The notes under the pieces: generated by a model
The model's input: the letters and a program-made list of their open reading frames with translations, nothing else
What the model was told of the DNA's origin: nothing
The model's database searches: none
Shown: positions 25,786 through 42,551 of the stretch, piece after piece
How positions within the stretch are numbered: the stretch's first letter is position 1
How the letters are laid out: the number at the start of each line of letters is the position of its first letter
NCBI GenBank assembly: GCA_030674185.1
Contig: JAPXFY010000026.1
Location: 34,913,167-34,977,166 of the forward strand
Direction: 5' to 3'
Source: Monoplex corrugatus
Lineage: Eukaryota > Mollusca > Gastropoda > Littorinimorpha > Ranellidae
Length of the DNA: 64,000 nucleotides
Made by a program: the position numbers and the translations under genes

Positions 25786-27106
25786 TGTATCGCAAGAGGG
25801 ATACGTTTGGGGATTGGGGGTGAGAATGAGAAATTGTTTCTCTACTTTGAAGTATCGCAAGGAGAATTTGGTCTTGCATCTATCAGGGAAAGAATTTTAT
25901 GTCTCTTTTTATCATAGGAGAATTTAGGGTCACTCTGTCTCAAACATCACATACAACCAGAAAGGAGAGTGACGAGAAGAAATACACAAATACGCTGGAC
26001 CTGATTCTCAAAGCAGTCCACACATACATTGATAACTACAAAGCCTTTATTCAATTAAGAAAAAGTGTAATTCACCAAGCGTGTGTGCCATGAATCCTAA
26101 TAGTCCTAAAACCCTAAGATGCACTACGAATCTTCACTAACTTACTTATCACTGAAATACTGAGCACTTCCATAATTCCTACTCTATTCCCTCTCTCTCT
26201 TTCTGCTTCATGGCAAAGAAAACATACTACCTACTTCTATCCCTACCCTAACAAAAGTATAAGATGAAACGTAGTCACATACCTTTAAGATAGATTGGAG
26301 ACTTCTCTCGTTCACTGACTCACTGTCACACTGGGTGCCGACTCAGTGCTGACTCTCCCACTCTAGTTACTCTCCCACTAGTAAGTGACTCCTAACGACT
26401 GACTGCTAGCCTATATACAGTGCGATTCCCATTTACCGGTCTTTGTCTCAGCTACAAACATTCCCAGCTGCCCTCTAGCTGTCGATATCAATAAAACTGG
26501 GCATTTCAAATTTGGGGAATATGGCGATCCTGGCATAGCTGCCTTGGTCGTCATTCAACATACCTATACATTTTCTTGGACAGTGATGGCGATATTGACA
26601 TAGCGGCCATGGTCGTCATTCAACATACCTATAAATTTTCTTGGACAGTGATGGCGATATTGACATAGCGGCCATGGTCGTCATTCCACAGTCCCGTAAT
26701 TTGCTTGGGCATTGGTATTTGCTGAGAAATGTTGGTAATCTGGTTATCTACCCTTTGTGCCCATTAAAGGTGGATAAGAACCATGTGAGAGTTAGATCCC
26801 GTTTGAATGGAAATTGCTGAGTGACAAATTGAATTATGGATGGCGTGATCTCCAGTGCGCCCACCTCATTAACTCATCTACCGAGTCGGTCAAAGGAATG
26901 TTGGTAATTCAGGCCATCCGCCCTTTGTGCCCACTAAAGATGGATGAGAACCACGTGGGCGCTAGACCCTGTCCGAATGGAAATAACTGGGTGACCAGTT
27001 GAATTATGGATGGCCTGATCTGCAGCACACCCACCTCATTAACTCGTCTCCCAAGTCAGTCGAAGGAATGTTTCTTTCCCCTAGAGGGGGGGCCCCTGTG
27101 ATAATA
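25779..27106 (-). repeat. 5' LTR of the gypsy-type element
   Basis: Near-identical partner of 14,142-15,587. On the minus strand it begins TATTATCACAGGGGCC, so it lacks the usual TG start, and ends in ...GCGATACA, which keeps the usual CA. It should hold the promoter and poly(A) signal of the element. About two copies of the 65-bp internal repeat are present (26,550-26,690). Confidence 0.9.
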
Positions 27107-27552
27107 GTATCCCCACCTTGTGGAAATTCTGTGCTAGAAATTTCCTCTTTTCTGTCACTCTCTTTGTTTCTTTCTTCCTCCTTTGTTTTCTGTCATTTAT
27201 TCCTATCATTTTCTGCCTTGCTGGTCCATTCACCTGTATGTGTTCGATAAAGTCTTACGTACTTTCTCTTAGGATTGATAACTGGGTACATGTATTAAGT
27301 GCATTTTTGGCTCTAGGGAAGTGAAATATGCGGAAGCAATTTTAGGTAATATAGGCCGTTTTTACATATGTTTCAGTGTCCTTAGCCATGTTTAAAATTT
27401 GTATTCAGGTGTGTTTTTTTAAATCCCCTGTGCAATAAATCGGACGGAGTGGTCAACGCCAGGGGCATCTTCTTAGCTTATGTGTGCGAATGCATTGATA
27501 TGTGAACTTAATTTTTTCCTTTGTTTTTCCTGTTGAAGTATTGTGTATGTTT
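27107..27552. other. No feature seen
   Basis: Short T-rich stretch between the LTR and the next repeat. No open frame of interest. Confidence 0.4.
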
Positions 27553-27624
27553 TGAAGTGGTTATAGCCCTGATATGGCTTTGCGTAGTCGGCTGGGCTTT
27601 AAACAAAAATAACAATAACAATAG
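27553..27624 (+). repeat. Dispersed LINE/SINE 3'-tail-like repeat, second copy
   Basis: GATATGGCTTTGCGTAGTCGGCTGGGC followed by (AACAAT)n-like sequence. Similar to 1495-1545. The simple-sequence tail on the right indicates plus orientation. Confidence 0.5.
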
Positions 27625-27794
27625 CGTACCGTTTTTTCTTGGATGCGTATATGCGTGTTGTTTCGTCCACACTGGGTAGGCGGTATGTTGGTATGTCTAC
27701 ATACTTCGTCTTGGGTGGGTGTGCATGCTGGATGTCTTTATGTTTCCACATGTTAATGACATGATTTACAGAATCTTTAACGTGCGTAGTTTGT

Positions 27795-28417
<623 letters not shown>

Positions 28418-28418
<1 letters not shown>

Positions 28419-28560
28419 TGATTCTTCTCCAGTGACTGCGTAGACACGTACAATATATGCTAAACTTTATACAAAAGATCTTGAAAGAAATGGGAGACGG
28501 GCTTTCATTTTTGATGTTGGTGGTGGCATGTATGTGTGTGTTTCTTATCATATATATATA
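28418..28560 (+). mobile_element. Isolated LINE 3' tail (copy of 29,206-29,345)
   Basis: About 135 bp from CATGATTCTTCTCCAGTGAC to GTGTGTGTTTCTTATCAT repeats, with few differences, the sequence that follows a LINE coding end at 29,206. Here it has no coding part, so it is a very short 5'-truncated insertion or a duplication. Confidence 0.8.
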
Positions 28561-28651
28561 TATAAAACATGTATGTATGTATGTATGTATACACAACACA
28601 CACACTCACACACACAAATATATGTAAAACACACACTCACACACACATACA

Positions 28652-28742
<91 letters not shown>

Positions 28743-28745
28743 ACA
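28560..28745. repeat. (TA)n, (GTAT)n and (CA)n microsatellite
   Basis: TATGTATG repeats at 28,568-28,590, then interrupted CA, then nearly pure (CA)n from about 28,648 to 28,741. Confidence 0.95.
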
Positions 28746-28824
28746 CCACAGGTGGGCACACATCTCGTCTCATGTTGATACGTGGGCATGCTTTTTTGTA
28801 CTCCTTTCACCTACTTTCACTTGT

Positions 28825-29345
28825 TTTGAAATACTCAAGCATCGCTATGAAAACAAAAGCCAGGCTTATCAGCACAATTCTGTACCCACAATTACCAATG
28901 CCAGACCTGGACTTAAAACCCTTTAGAGAAAAATCACAGCCTGTATGATGAAATGTGTCAGAAGAGTTGCAGACAAGACCAAAATAAACATAATTACAAA
29001 GATATCCGAAAGATGGCTGACACAACACCAGTCAACCATTATATCACACAACAGCGGATCAAGCGATTTGGCCACCTGACCAGGATGCCAGTCAACCAGC
29101 CAACCTTTCGTGCTCACAACGCCAGATGCTCGGGATTTCAAAGCTGGACGAATATGACAGCAGCGCTTGATGGGTGGGGTGGCAGGCATACTACACATCT
29201 ACAGCATGATTCTGCTCCAGTGACTGCGTAGACACGTACAATATATGCTAAACTTTATACATAAGATCTTGAAAGAAATGGGAGACGGGCTTTCATTTTT
29301 GATGTTGGTGGTGGCATGTATGTGTGTGTTTCTTATCATCATCAT
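28825..29345 (+). mobile_element. RTE-type LINE, 3' fragment of ORF2 plus tail
   Basis: Plus-strand readings in two frames give a reverse-transcriptase C-terminal region: ARLISTILYPQLPM, then MMKCVRRVADKTKINI, then QQRIKRFGHLTRMPVNQP. It stops at 29,229. The pattern (LI-TI--P, then MK-LRRV--KT, then RFGH--RM) is known from RTE-like LINEs. The 3' tail ends in (ATC)n. It is 5'-truncated and frameshifted. Confidence 0.75.
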
Positions 29346-29882
29346 CATCATCATTATCAGGAGTAGTAGTAGTAGAAGTATTTCTGTTGGTGGTGGTGGT
29401 AAATTCTTCTCTCTCATTTCCTTTATTTCTGCTGCAACTTCAAGTCACTTTTTCTTTTCCTATGTGCGTGTGAGTGTTTGTGTGAGTGTGTGTGGTTTTT
29501 TGTTTGTTTGTTTGTTTTTTATATCTTCTATCCTACTCTAGCGACATCGCTTCCAAGCATATCGGCTCCTCTACACCCCATCAGCACCAGGCTCAAGTTC
29601 ATTCAGCTGAGGGTTCAGTGCCAGGAAGTTCACAGGATCTAATGATGTGGGGCTGCCATGAAGCTGCTCATACGAGTAAGAAGAGACTGTACTGCTACCA
29701 AACTAAAAAAAAATCAGTGAATCTGTCTCTCTCTGTCTTTCTCGGTGTCTCTGACTCTCTCTCTCTCTCTCTCTGTCTCCCTCTCTCTCTCTGTCTCCCT
29801 CTCTCCTCTCTCTCTCTCTGCCACACGTACACACACACACATATATACATATATGTACATACATGTATATCTATCTATATAC

Positions 29883-29915
<33 letters not shown>

Positions 29916-30225
29916 ATGTGTGTGTATGTGTAGACGCGTGCGCGCACACACACACACACACACACACTCGACGAACTTTATATTTTGGGGGGAAAATTTG
30001 AATTTTGTAAAAATGCTATTTTTCTCTTCAGGCTAATTGTAAATACAAATGAAAGACAACTTTCAAAAATGTCTCGAGTCTTTTGAATCAGTTTTGATAT
30101 ATTTTGGAACGTTTGAATTTTACATTAGATATAAGAGGAACTGTAGATAGTAGTCCTCAGGCACAAGAGAAGGCAAGCTAGCTTATCTGCCTGAAATATA
30201 AAAAAATCCAAAATAAGTATGTCTG
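29346..30225. repeat. Simple-sequence-rich stretch, no gene
   Basis: (TCA)n and (GTA)n at 29,336-29,376, (GTTT)n near 29,500, (CT)n at 29,746-29,820, CA/TA tracts at 29,828-29,966. The interior 29,535-29,700 looks unique and has no recognised coding signal. Confidence 0.7.
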
Positions 30226-30253
30226 CCAGCGTTCAAGCAAGCAGGAACTAGGG

Positions 30254-30274
30254 AAAAAAAAAAAAAAAAAAAAA
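30254..30274. repeat. Poly-A run of 21
   Basis: Homopolymer at the outer edge of the foldback element. A related copy at 47,766-47,870 has a short A run at the matching place. Confidence 0.85.
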
Positions 30275-30284
30275 CTCAAAAATA

Positions 30285-31580
30285 GAATCAGAACGCGTGT
30301 TTAATACAACTAAACAAGGTGAGCGCAAAATTTTGGCCAACTGGTCTTTGTCAAGCGTAAACGTAAGAACACCAAATACAAAAATTAGAAGAAAAAGACT
30401 AAAACTTCCCTGCTGCTTCGTCCAGTGGGAGAAAAGGACTAGGCAACTGAAGTGTGGTTTCCAAGAAGAATGTCCTTTTCTCCCACTGGACGAAGCAGCA
30501 GGGAAGTTTTAGTCTTTTTTCTCCTAGTGTTTGTGTTTGGTGTTTGTTCATTTGTGATCATCATCATCAGGTGCCTTGCCGCATGCGTTGGCGACCATGG
30601 ACTTCCAACCATATCTATCTCTCGTTGCCCCTAGCATCTCCCCCACCCTCCTCATCCCCAGCCACTCTGCAAGTCCGTCCAGCATTCTCTCCCTGGGTCT
30701 ACCTGGTGCTCTCTTTCCCTCCAGCTTTCCCGTTGTGACCAGGTGCTCCAAATCCCCCTTCCTCATAAAATGGCCTATAAATGTTGCCTGTCTTTTCCTA
30801 ATCTTCCCTGCGAGTGATCTACTTGTGTCTGCCTCCATTAAGACTGTCTCGTTTGTTTTCTTTGCTGACCATGGAACTCTCAACATTCTTCTGAGAAACC
30901 ACATCTCGGCTGCCTCAATCTTGCTCTGGCTTTGCTTGCTGACTGTCCACGCCTCGCATCCGTACAACAATATTGGTTCTATATAACATTCAAGGACTCT
31001 CTTTCTAATGTTAATTGATAGGCATTTGTTGGTAAGAATGCTTGTCATCTTCTTGAATGCTGTTTTGGCTTGGCCGATTCTGCCAGCTATTTCCGATGTG
31101 CATCTGCCGTCTGATGAAATGACCTTTCCCAGGCATTTGAACTTATTAACCTGTGTCAAGGTTGTGCCATTTGCTGTTATTTTGCATGAGGGGATTTCAT
31201 GTTTTTTACTGATCACCATGACTTCAGTCTTCCTGCTGTTTCGTTCCAACCCCTTACCTTTGCTTTCTATTTCTAGTATATTCACGAGGTTTTGTAGGTC
31301 CCTTTCATTTTCTGCAATTAGCACGGTGTCATCTGCGTACCAAATGTTGTTTATCATTTTCCCTCCAACCTTTAATCCAGAGTCTTCTTCTAGGTTTCTC
31401 ATGATGTTTTCGCTGTACAGTGAAAACAGATCTGGTGACAAAACACAACCCTGTCTGACTCCTCTTTTGATGTTTTGGGAAGAGCTTATATTTGTGATCT
31501 TACGCTTGACAAAGGCCAACTAGTTAGCCGAAAAATTTGCGCCTGTCTTGTCTACTTGCATCAAATGCGCGTTCTGATTC
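30285..31580. mobile_element. Foldback/MITE-like element (about 356 bp) split by an RTE insertion
   Basis: The inner arms at 30,392-30,439 and 30,472-30,519 are a perfect 48-bp inverted repeat around a 32-bp loop. The outer arms are imperfect: GAATCAGAACGCG at 30,285 pairs with CGCGTTCTGATTC at 31,568-31,580, and TTTGTCAAGCGTAA pairs with TTACGCTTGACAAA. The right outer arm is interrupted at 30,559 by a LINE and resumes at 31,500. Half copies occur at 47,766-47,870 and 59,598-59,780, so this is a dispersed family. Confidence 0.9.
30560..31489 (-). mobile_element. RTE-type LINE, 5'-truncated, with 10-bp target duplication
   Basis: The minus strand reads the C-terminal third of a reverse transcriptase: GVRQGCVLSPDLFS (motif B), IWYADDTVLIAE (catalytic YADD), then ILLYGCEAWTV, MWFLRRMLRVPW and FIGHFMRKG. 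The last three are typical of RTE/BovB-type C-termini. The frame is uninterrupted to the stop. A (GATGAT)n tail marks the 3' end. ATTTGTGATC flanks it at 30,550-30,559 and 31,490-31,499. The apparent start codon near 31,517 belongs to the foldback element, so the 323-codon frame is a chance fusion. Confidence 0.92.
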
Positions 31581-32405
31581 TGTTTTCGTGCTTTTTTCTG
31601 ATCCTGAAATGTCAAGTTACGACTATTTCTGTATTTTCACTTTTTGAGGCCAGATCAGTGAAAGGGTGACCACCGACAGCCCAGTTCACCCAGCTCTCCA
31701 TCTCGAGAGATAACAATGAGGAGGAGATGGGCTCCGCCCTCATAATATTGTCTTTAACACATCGCTTCACAACGACTGTTAAGTTACTGGAAAACTAATT
31801 GAAACCAATTTAACATACTGGTTGTCGATAATCGTTGCTATGACTTTCTGTGGCCCCATGCACAAGATCCTCATTGCGACCAGGTCCAGGGAAGAGAATC
31901 AACAAACAGGATGAGTGGGAATTTTTATGACTTGCCTCCCTTAGAATACAAAACGCGATTCTTGATCACATTCGCTTCAAAAGGGGCAGGAAGACTAACG
32001 AGACATCAAAGACAATGCAATTTAACAGAGCTTGCTAAACAAAGATCCCTGCAAAATGTTCGTGTCTTGTAAAAATTGACACATTTGGTAAAAATGTCAA
32101 TGTTCTGTGAAAATTGACACCTTCAAACAGTTCATTGTCATCGGATGTCTGCAATTCTTAGTAACTTCAAACCCCAAAGTGTGTTTATTGAAATACAAAT
32201 GAGTTTGCTGGCGCTCTTGGTAACTGCACTCAAGATTGATCTTTTGATTTACCTGAAAAAAAAAATTAATGAATCTATTCAAAAGTTACAAACATCACAC
32301 ACACAACAACAATAACAACAACTGTTACAATAACAATAATAATAATAACAATGACGATAAACAGTAACAATAACACCGATGACAAAAAACAAAAATAAAA
32401 ACAAA
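31581..32405. other. No gene recognised
   Basis: Apparently unique DNA. A-rich simple sequence with AACAAT and AATAAT units begins near 32,300. No frame with a recognisable domain. Confidence 0.45.
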
Positions 32406-32620
32406 TCACCAGTAATAATCATAACAATAATAATAATAATAATGTTTATTTATATAGCGCATATTCCATGCAAACATGCTCACCAGCGCTTTACATTTCG
32501 CAAAACAAAAAATGTTCACAACTTCGTATACAATGAAAAAACAACCACTATCAAAGCTACACAAGTAAGAAGATACATCAAAAACCACAGAATATTCAAG
32601 TTCAAACACTGACTTACACA
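32406..32620 (-). mobile_element. CR1/L2-type LINE 3' tail, 5'-truncated copy
   Basis: On the minus strand, sequence ending GCGCTATATAAATAAACATT then (ATT)n closely parallels the end of the LINE at 32,643, which ends GCGCTATATAAATGCTCATT then (ATT)n. AGCGC...GCGCT can form a small stem. The conserved end with a trinucleotide tail identifies a second insertion of a related LINE in the same orientation. Confidence 0.75.
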
Positions 32621-32642
32621 ATGAAACAACAACAGACCTTTC

Positions 32643-32737
32643 GTAATAATAATAATAATAATAATAATGAGCATTTATATAGCGCACAGTCCAAAACATT
32701 GCTTCTGGCGTTCTACAAATACACACACACACACACA

Positions 32738-32820
<83 letters not shown>

Positions 32821-32833
32821 GCACGCGCGCGCG

Positions 32834-32865
<32 letters not shown>

Positions 32866-34850
32866 ACATACACGATCGCAGGTTGTCAATATCATAAACA
32901 TAAAGAAGAAGCACCACGAAGAGGAGAAGTCAGCACGAGAACAGATGTGTTTTGAGTGAGGTTTTGAAAGAGGTAATAGACTCTGCGTGCCTGAGAGGAG
33001 TTGGTAGGGTATTCCACGTAGTGGGAGCCTGGTAAGAGAAAGATCGTTGGCCATAAGTTTTTGTCCTCACAGAGGGAATGCGGAGAAGTCTAGTGTCAGA
33101 TGAAGAGCGGAGAGAGCGAGAAGGAGTGTAAATGTGAACAAGTTCAGAGAGGTATTCAGGGCCAGTGCCAGAGACAGCATGGTAGGTCAGTGAAGAAAAT
33201 TTGTAATCTATCCTGTCTGAGATGGGAAGCCAGTGAAGTGAGTGAAGCAAAGGAGAGACATGTTCAAATTTAGAGGACCTACAAACCAGACGGGCGGCAT
33301 TATTCTGTATTCGTTGAAGTCTATGTAAGAGATGTTTAGGAAGTCCAACCAAAAGAGAGTTGCAATAGTCAAGTTTAGAGAAGATGAAAGCACAGACTAG
33401 AGTTTTAGTAGCGTCAGCAGACAGGAGGTGGCGGACAGAGCTAATCTTCCGAAGTTCAAAGTAAGCACTTCTACAAACATTTGAGATGTGTTGCTGAAAA
33501 GAGAGGGTTTGGTCAAGAGTGACCCCGAGACTGCGAACAGCGGAAGAAAAGGGAACTGTGATATTGCTCATTTCAAGAGAAGTGGGCAAAGATGGTTGGC
33601 TGAGAAATTTCTTGGGGCAAGCTAGGAGGAGTTCCGTTTTGTCATCATTTAGCTGAAGTTTATTTTGTGTCATCCATACCTTCAGGTCTGCAATGCACCC
33701 CTGCGTCCGAGCCATCAGCCCATCAATTTCATTAATGGAAGCCGACTGATGAACCTGAGTATCATCAGCGAAGCTCTCATGTGACATGGCGTGACGACTG
33801 ATGACATCGGACACAGGTGACGCATACAGCACAAAAAGCATGGGTCCCAGAACAGACCCTTGTGGGACGCCGGAAGACAGAACAGATGGTTCAGAAGAAA
33901 CACCCTTCACACAGACAGTTTGAGTGCGATCGACTAGATAGGATTGGAACCAACTCAGAACAGAGCCACAGATGCCAAAAGAAGTTTGAAGTCTGGACAG
34001 AAGGATAGAATGATCAATAGTGTCAAAGGCAGCGGAGAGATCTAAGAGAGCAAGAATGGAAACTCGGTCATTGTCAAGACCGAGAAGAATGTCGTTGACT
34101 ATCCTCAGGAGAGCTGTTTCAGTGCTGTGTGACTGCCTGTATGCTGAGTGGTGTGGATTCAGGAGGTGGTTGTGAGTGAGGTGGTCTAACAGTTGGGAAA
34201 GAACGATTTTCTCAAGAACTTTAGAAAGGAATGACAGATTAGAAACGGGTCTATAATTCTTTAAACAGTTCCGATCTAATGATGCCTTCTTTAAAAGTGG
34301 CCGAACAATTGCTAACTTAAAGATGGGTGGAAAACAACCAGAGGAGAGAGAAGTATTCATGACGTGAGTTATCTGGGGTAACAAAACATCAAGACAGTCA
34401 ATGAGACAAGCTGTTGGCACGGGGTCAAGTTCACATGACTTTGGATTACAATTCAGACACATTTTCTTAACAAACTCTTCTGTGACTGGCTTAAAGACAT
34501 GCAAATTAGGACCACGATATGCTCTGTCATCGGATACACGAACAGGGGGAACAACAGCAGAATCAAGTTTTTCACGGATCAAAGCAATCTTGCTTGCAAA
34601 AAAGTCTGCAAATTTCTGAGGAAGTTCATGCACTGAATAAATTGTTGGAAGAGGAGAAGTGTCTACTTTGCCAAGGATATTGTTTGTGACACCAAATAAC
34701 TGCTTAGCTGTTGTGCATGCAAGAATCTGTGAGGAGAAGAATGCTGATTTTGTACGATGAACAATGTTAGTCACTTTGTTCCTGGCGAGCTGAAAGATCT
34801 GTCTATGAACAGTGAGTCCAGTAGTGCGCCATTGTTTAACAATACGTTAA
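32643..34850 (-). mobile_element. CR1/L2-type non-LTR retrotransposon, 5'-truncated, RT frame open
   Basis: A 614-codon frame (34,774-32,930) stays open for the whole reverse transcriptase and C-terminal region. In order it has NYRPVSNLSFLSKVLEKIV, HSTETALLRIVNDIL, LLDLSAAFDTIDH (motif A Asp), SGVPQGSVLGPMLF (motif B), SFADDTQ (motif C with FADD in place of YADD), LGVTLDQTLSF and the C-terminal NAARLVCRSS and WNTLPTPLR. Similarity continues upstream of the Met to about 34,850 (WRTTGLTV), so the Met is not the true start. The endonuclease and ORF1 are missing. The 3' UTR holds a 150-bp CA microsatellite and ends in (ATT)n. It would act in target-primed reverse transcription. This copy lacks its nicking domain. 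Confidence 0.93.
32717..32870. repeat. (CA)n microsatellite in the LINE 3' UTR
   Basis: Long (CA)n with a (CGCG) patch near 32,817-32,836. It generates spurious His/Thr and Cys/Val frames. Confidence 0.97.
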
Positions 34851-35088
34851 TAAGCCTTCGCCATGACTCCCACCCATCCACGCCCTTTGCAAAAAAAGAA
34901 AATGATGCCACGTTCGGCTAGGGCCACAGTTTAGAAAATCGGAACATGACAGCTCAGCACTTATTCGTTCATTTGTTCCATCAGAGCGGTTTTAGTTATA
35001 CTGGGCCAAATAGGCTCTTTGGTTCCATGCACACGTAGACATGACCAAGACCCGCAACTCATGAAAGCGAGTAGCTTCCCTTGACAAG

Positions 35089-35102
35089 GTGGCCATAACA
35101 AC
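35089..35102 (+). promoter_or_regulatory. Candidate X-box (RFX site) before MORN5
   Basis: GTGGCCATAACAAC fits the ciliary X-box pattern GTHNYYATRRNAAC except at one position (the third). It ends 18 bp before the start codon, a usual place for X-boxes in compact ciliary promoters. RFX factors drive axonemal genes and MORN5 is one of the MORN proteins linked to motile cilia and testis. Functional use is inferred. Confidence 0.45.
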
Positions 35103-35120
35103 AGCACCCACAGCATCAAA

Positions 35121-40742
<5,622 letters not shown>

Positions 40743-40792
40743 ACATAGACCTCTTTTTTCAGTAAACTGTTGTTTTGTCTGTCTGTGTACCT

Positions 40793-40805
40793 TGTGTGTG
40801 TGCGC

Positions 40806-40848
<43 letters not shown>

Positions 40849-40900
40849 TGTGTGTGAGAGTGTGAGTGTGTATGTGTGAGTGTGTATGTGCACGTACACT
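40793..40900. repeat. (TG)n/(GA)n tract in the MORN5 3' UTR
   Basis: TG with CGCG interruption, a short GAGAGA block and degenerate GTGTGA units, starting about 50 bp after the stop codon. Confidence 0.9.
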
Positions 40901-41338
40901 TGTATGTGTGTGGGGGAGTGCATGCATGTGCACATGTATGTATGTGTGCATGCATGTGTAAGCACTTGTGCATGTTTGCAAAAATGCACCTTTCAAACAG
41001 ACATTATGCATAGGAAGTTTTAATTTGCAAAGTTACTGAAAACCAACTTTCACTTTGAGGGGCTGGAGAAAAAGTCACATATCATACTCAGATTGTCAGT
41101 GGGTAATGTTGCTTGTTTCCCTTGAAAAGCTACTTTTGCAGACAGGTAAGCTTATACATTCCCACAAAATACTGTGTGACTGGACACCCTCTACAACCAG
41201 TTACTGGGGATTTCCTGGTAATACACAACATTTTCTGATAAGAGGTCACTGTATGGTGGTTCCCATGGTCAGCAAAATTACCCCCTTCCCACTTTGGTCA
41301 GAGATCAGTGTGCACAATTTATGTTTATTTATTTGAAT

Positions 41339-41344
41339 AATAAA
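41339..41344 (+). terminator. Candidate MORN5 polyadenylation signal
   Basis: AATAAA about 600 bp after the stop codon, followed within 25 bp by TGTCTGTGG-rich sequence. It is the first perfect hexamer I see downstream. An earlier variant signal is possible. Confidence 0.5.
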
Positions 41345-41422
41345 CTGTCTGTGGTTTAGCCTCATGCCACCATCTTTATTACCCTTCTCCTGTTCTCCAT
41401 GTTATTAGTGGTGATACATATA

Positions 41423-41559
<137 letters not shown>

Positions 41560-41986
41560 CATTTGTTTTATTTATGAATTTGGAGGTAAAAGATTGAGAT
41601 AGCAAGCACAGCCATTATTGTAAACATAAGATAGCAAACGCAGCCATTAAAAGTATACTGTAAATTCTATCAGTATTGTAGGTTTACAGAAAACACAGAG
41701 ATATTGCTCAGAGTGTTGTAATTAATGTATATGTGTCCATTTTGTTGGTTGCTTGTTTTCCTCTCTTGCATTTGATTAAATGGCTCATTTTCTTTCCCCT
41801 GTTACTTCTTTTAACTTGACCTAAACAGACATGATTTTGTGTATGTATATTTTGTCAGAACAGGTATGTAAGCCTCATTAAAAAATCTGAAACACTCTGG
41901 GAAACAGGTTCTGTTTTCTTTTTTCAGCCTTCTTTTCATGGTTCTTGCTGTTGTTGTATGTTTGTTTCATAGAAAAGAATATACAT

Positions 41987-41993
41987 ATATATA

Positions 41994-42036
<43 letters not shown>
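41987..42036. repeat. (TA)n microsatellite at the left edge of a LINE insertion
   Basis: About 45 bp of TA immediately before the LINE. The other side of the LINE also continues into ATATATAT, consistent with insertion into a TA repeat. Confidence 0.9.
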
Positions 42037-42038
<2 letters not shown>

Positions 42039-42516
42039 CCAACAAATGCCTGTCCATTAACATCAGAAAGAGAGTCCTTGAATGTTATATAGAACCAATA
42101 CTGTTGTACAGATGCGAAGCATGGACAGTCAGCAGGCAAAGCCAGACCAAGATTAAGGCAGCCGAGATGTGGTTTCTCAGAAGAATGTTGAGAGTTCCAT
42201 GGTCAGCAAAGAAAACAAACGAGACAGTCATAATGGAGGCAGACACAAGTAGATCACTCGTAGGGAAGATTAGGAAAAGACAGGCAACATTTATAGGCCA
42301 TTTTATGAGGAAGGGGGATTTGGATCACCTGGTCACAATGGAAAGCTGGAGGGAAAGAGAGCACCAGGTAGACCCAGGGAGAGAATGCTGGACGGACTTG
42401 CAGAGTGGCTGGGGATGAGGAGGGTGGGGGAGATGCTAGGAGCAACGAGAGATAGAGATGGTTGGAAGTCCATGGTCGCCAACGCCATGCGGCAGGGCAC
42501 CTGATGATGATGGTGA
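42037..42516 (+). mobile_element. RTE-type LINE, short 3' fragment
   Basis: Plus-strand reading matches the last half of the 30.5-31.5 kb element almost residue for residue (SINIRKRVLECYIEPILLY, AAEMWFLRRMLRVPW, RKRQATFIGHFMRKGDL). It ends with the same GGCACCTGATGATGATG tail. A frameshift lies near 42,345. It is 5'-truncated just inside the thumb region. Confidence 0.9.
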
Positions 42517-42551
42517 TATATATACTGAGTCAAGTAGTAGTGACATGACCA

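Larger units (their letters stand above)
14142..27106 (-). mobile_element. Ty3/gypsy-type LTR retrotransposon with chromodomain, near complete, frames broken
   Basis: Two direct repeats of 1.3-1.45 kb bound an internal region that reads on the minus strand as leader, gag, protease, RT, RNase H, integrase and chromodomain. Protease-RT-RH-IN order and a C-terminal chromodomain are known hallmarks of Ty3/gypsy chromoviruses. A polypurine tract abuts the 3' LTR and a possible primer-binding site abuts the 5' LTR. The coding part is split by several frameshifts, so this copy cannot make the full polyprotein as written. The LTR copies are nearly identical apart from tandem-repeat number, implying recent insertion. 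No clear 5-bp target duplication is proven. GTATC directly follows the right LTR and also occurs at 14,117, 25 bp outside the left LTR. No env-like gene was recognised. Confidence 0.92.

Noticed and set aside
31008..31523. 171-codon plus-strand frame
   Set aside because: It is antisense to the RTE reverse transcriptase, which explains the openness.
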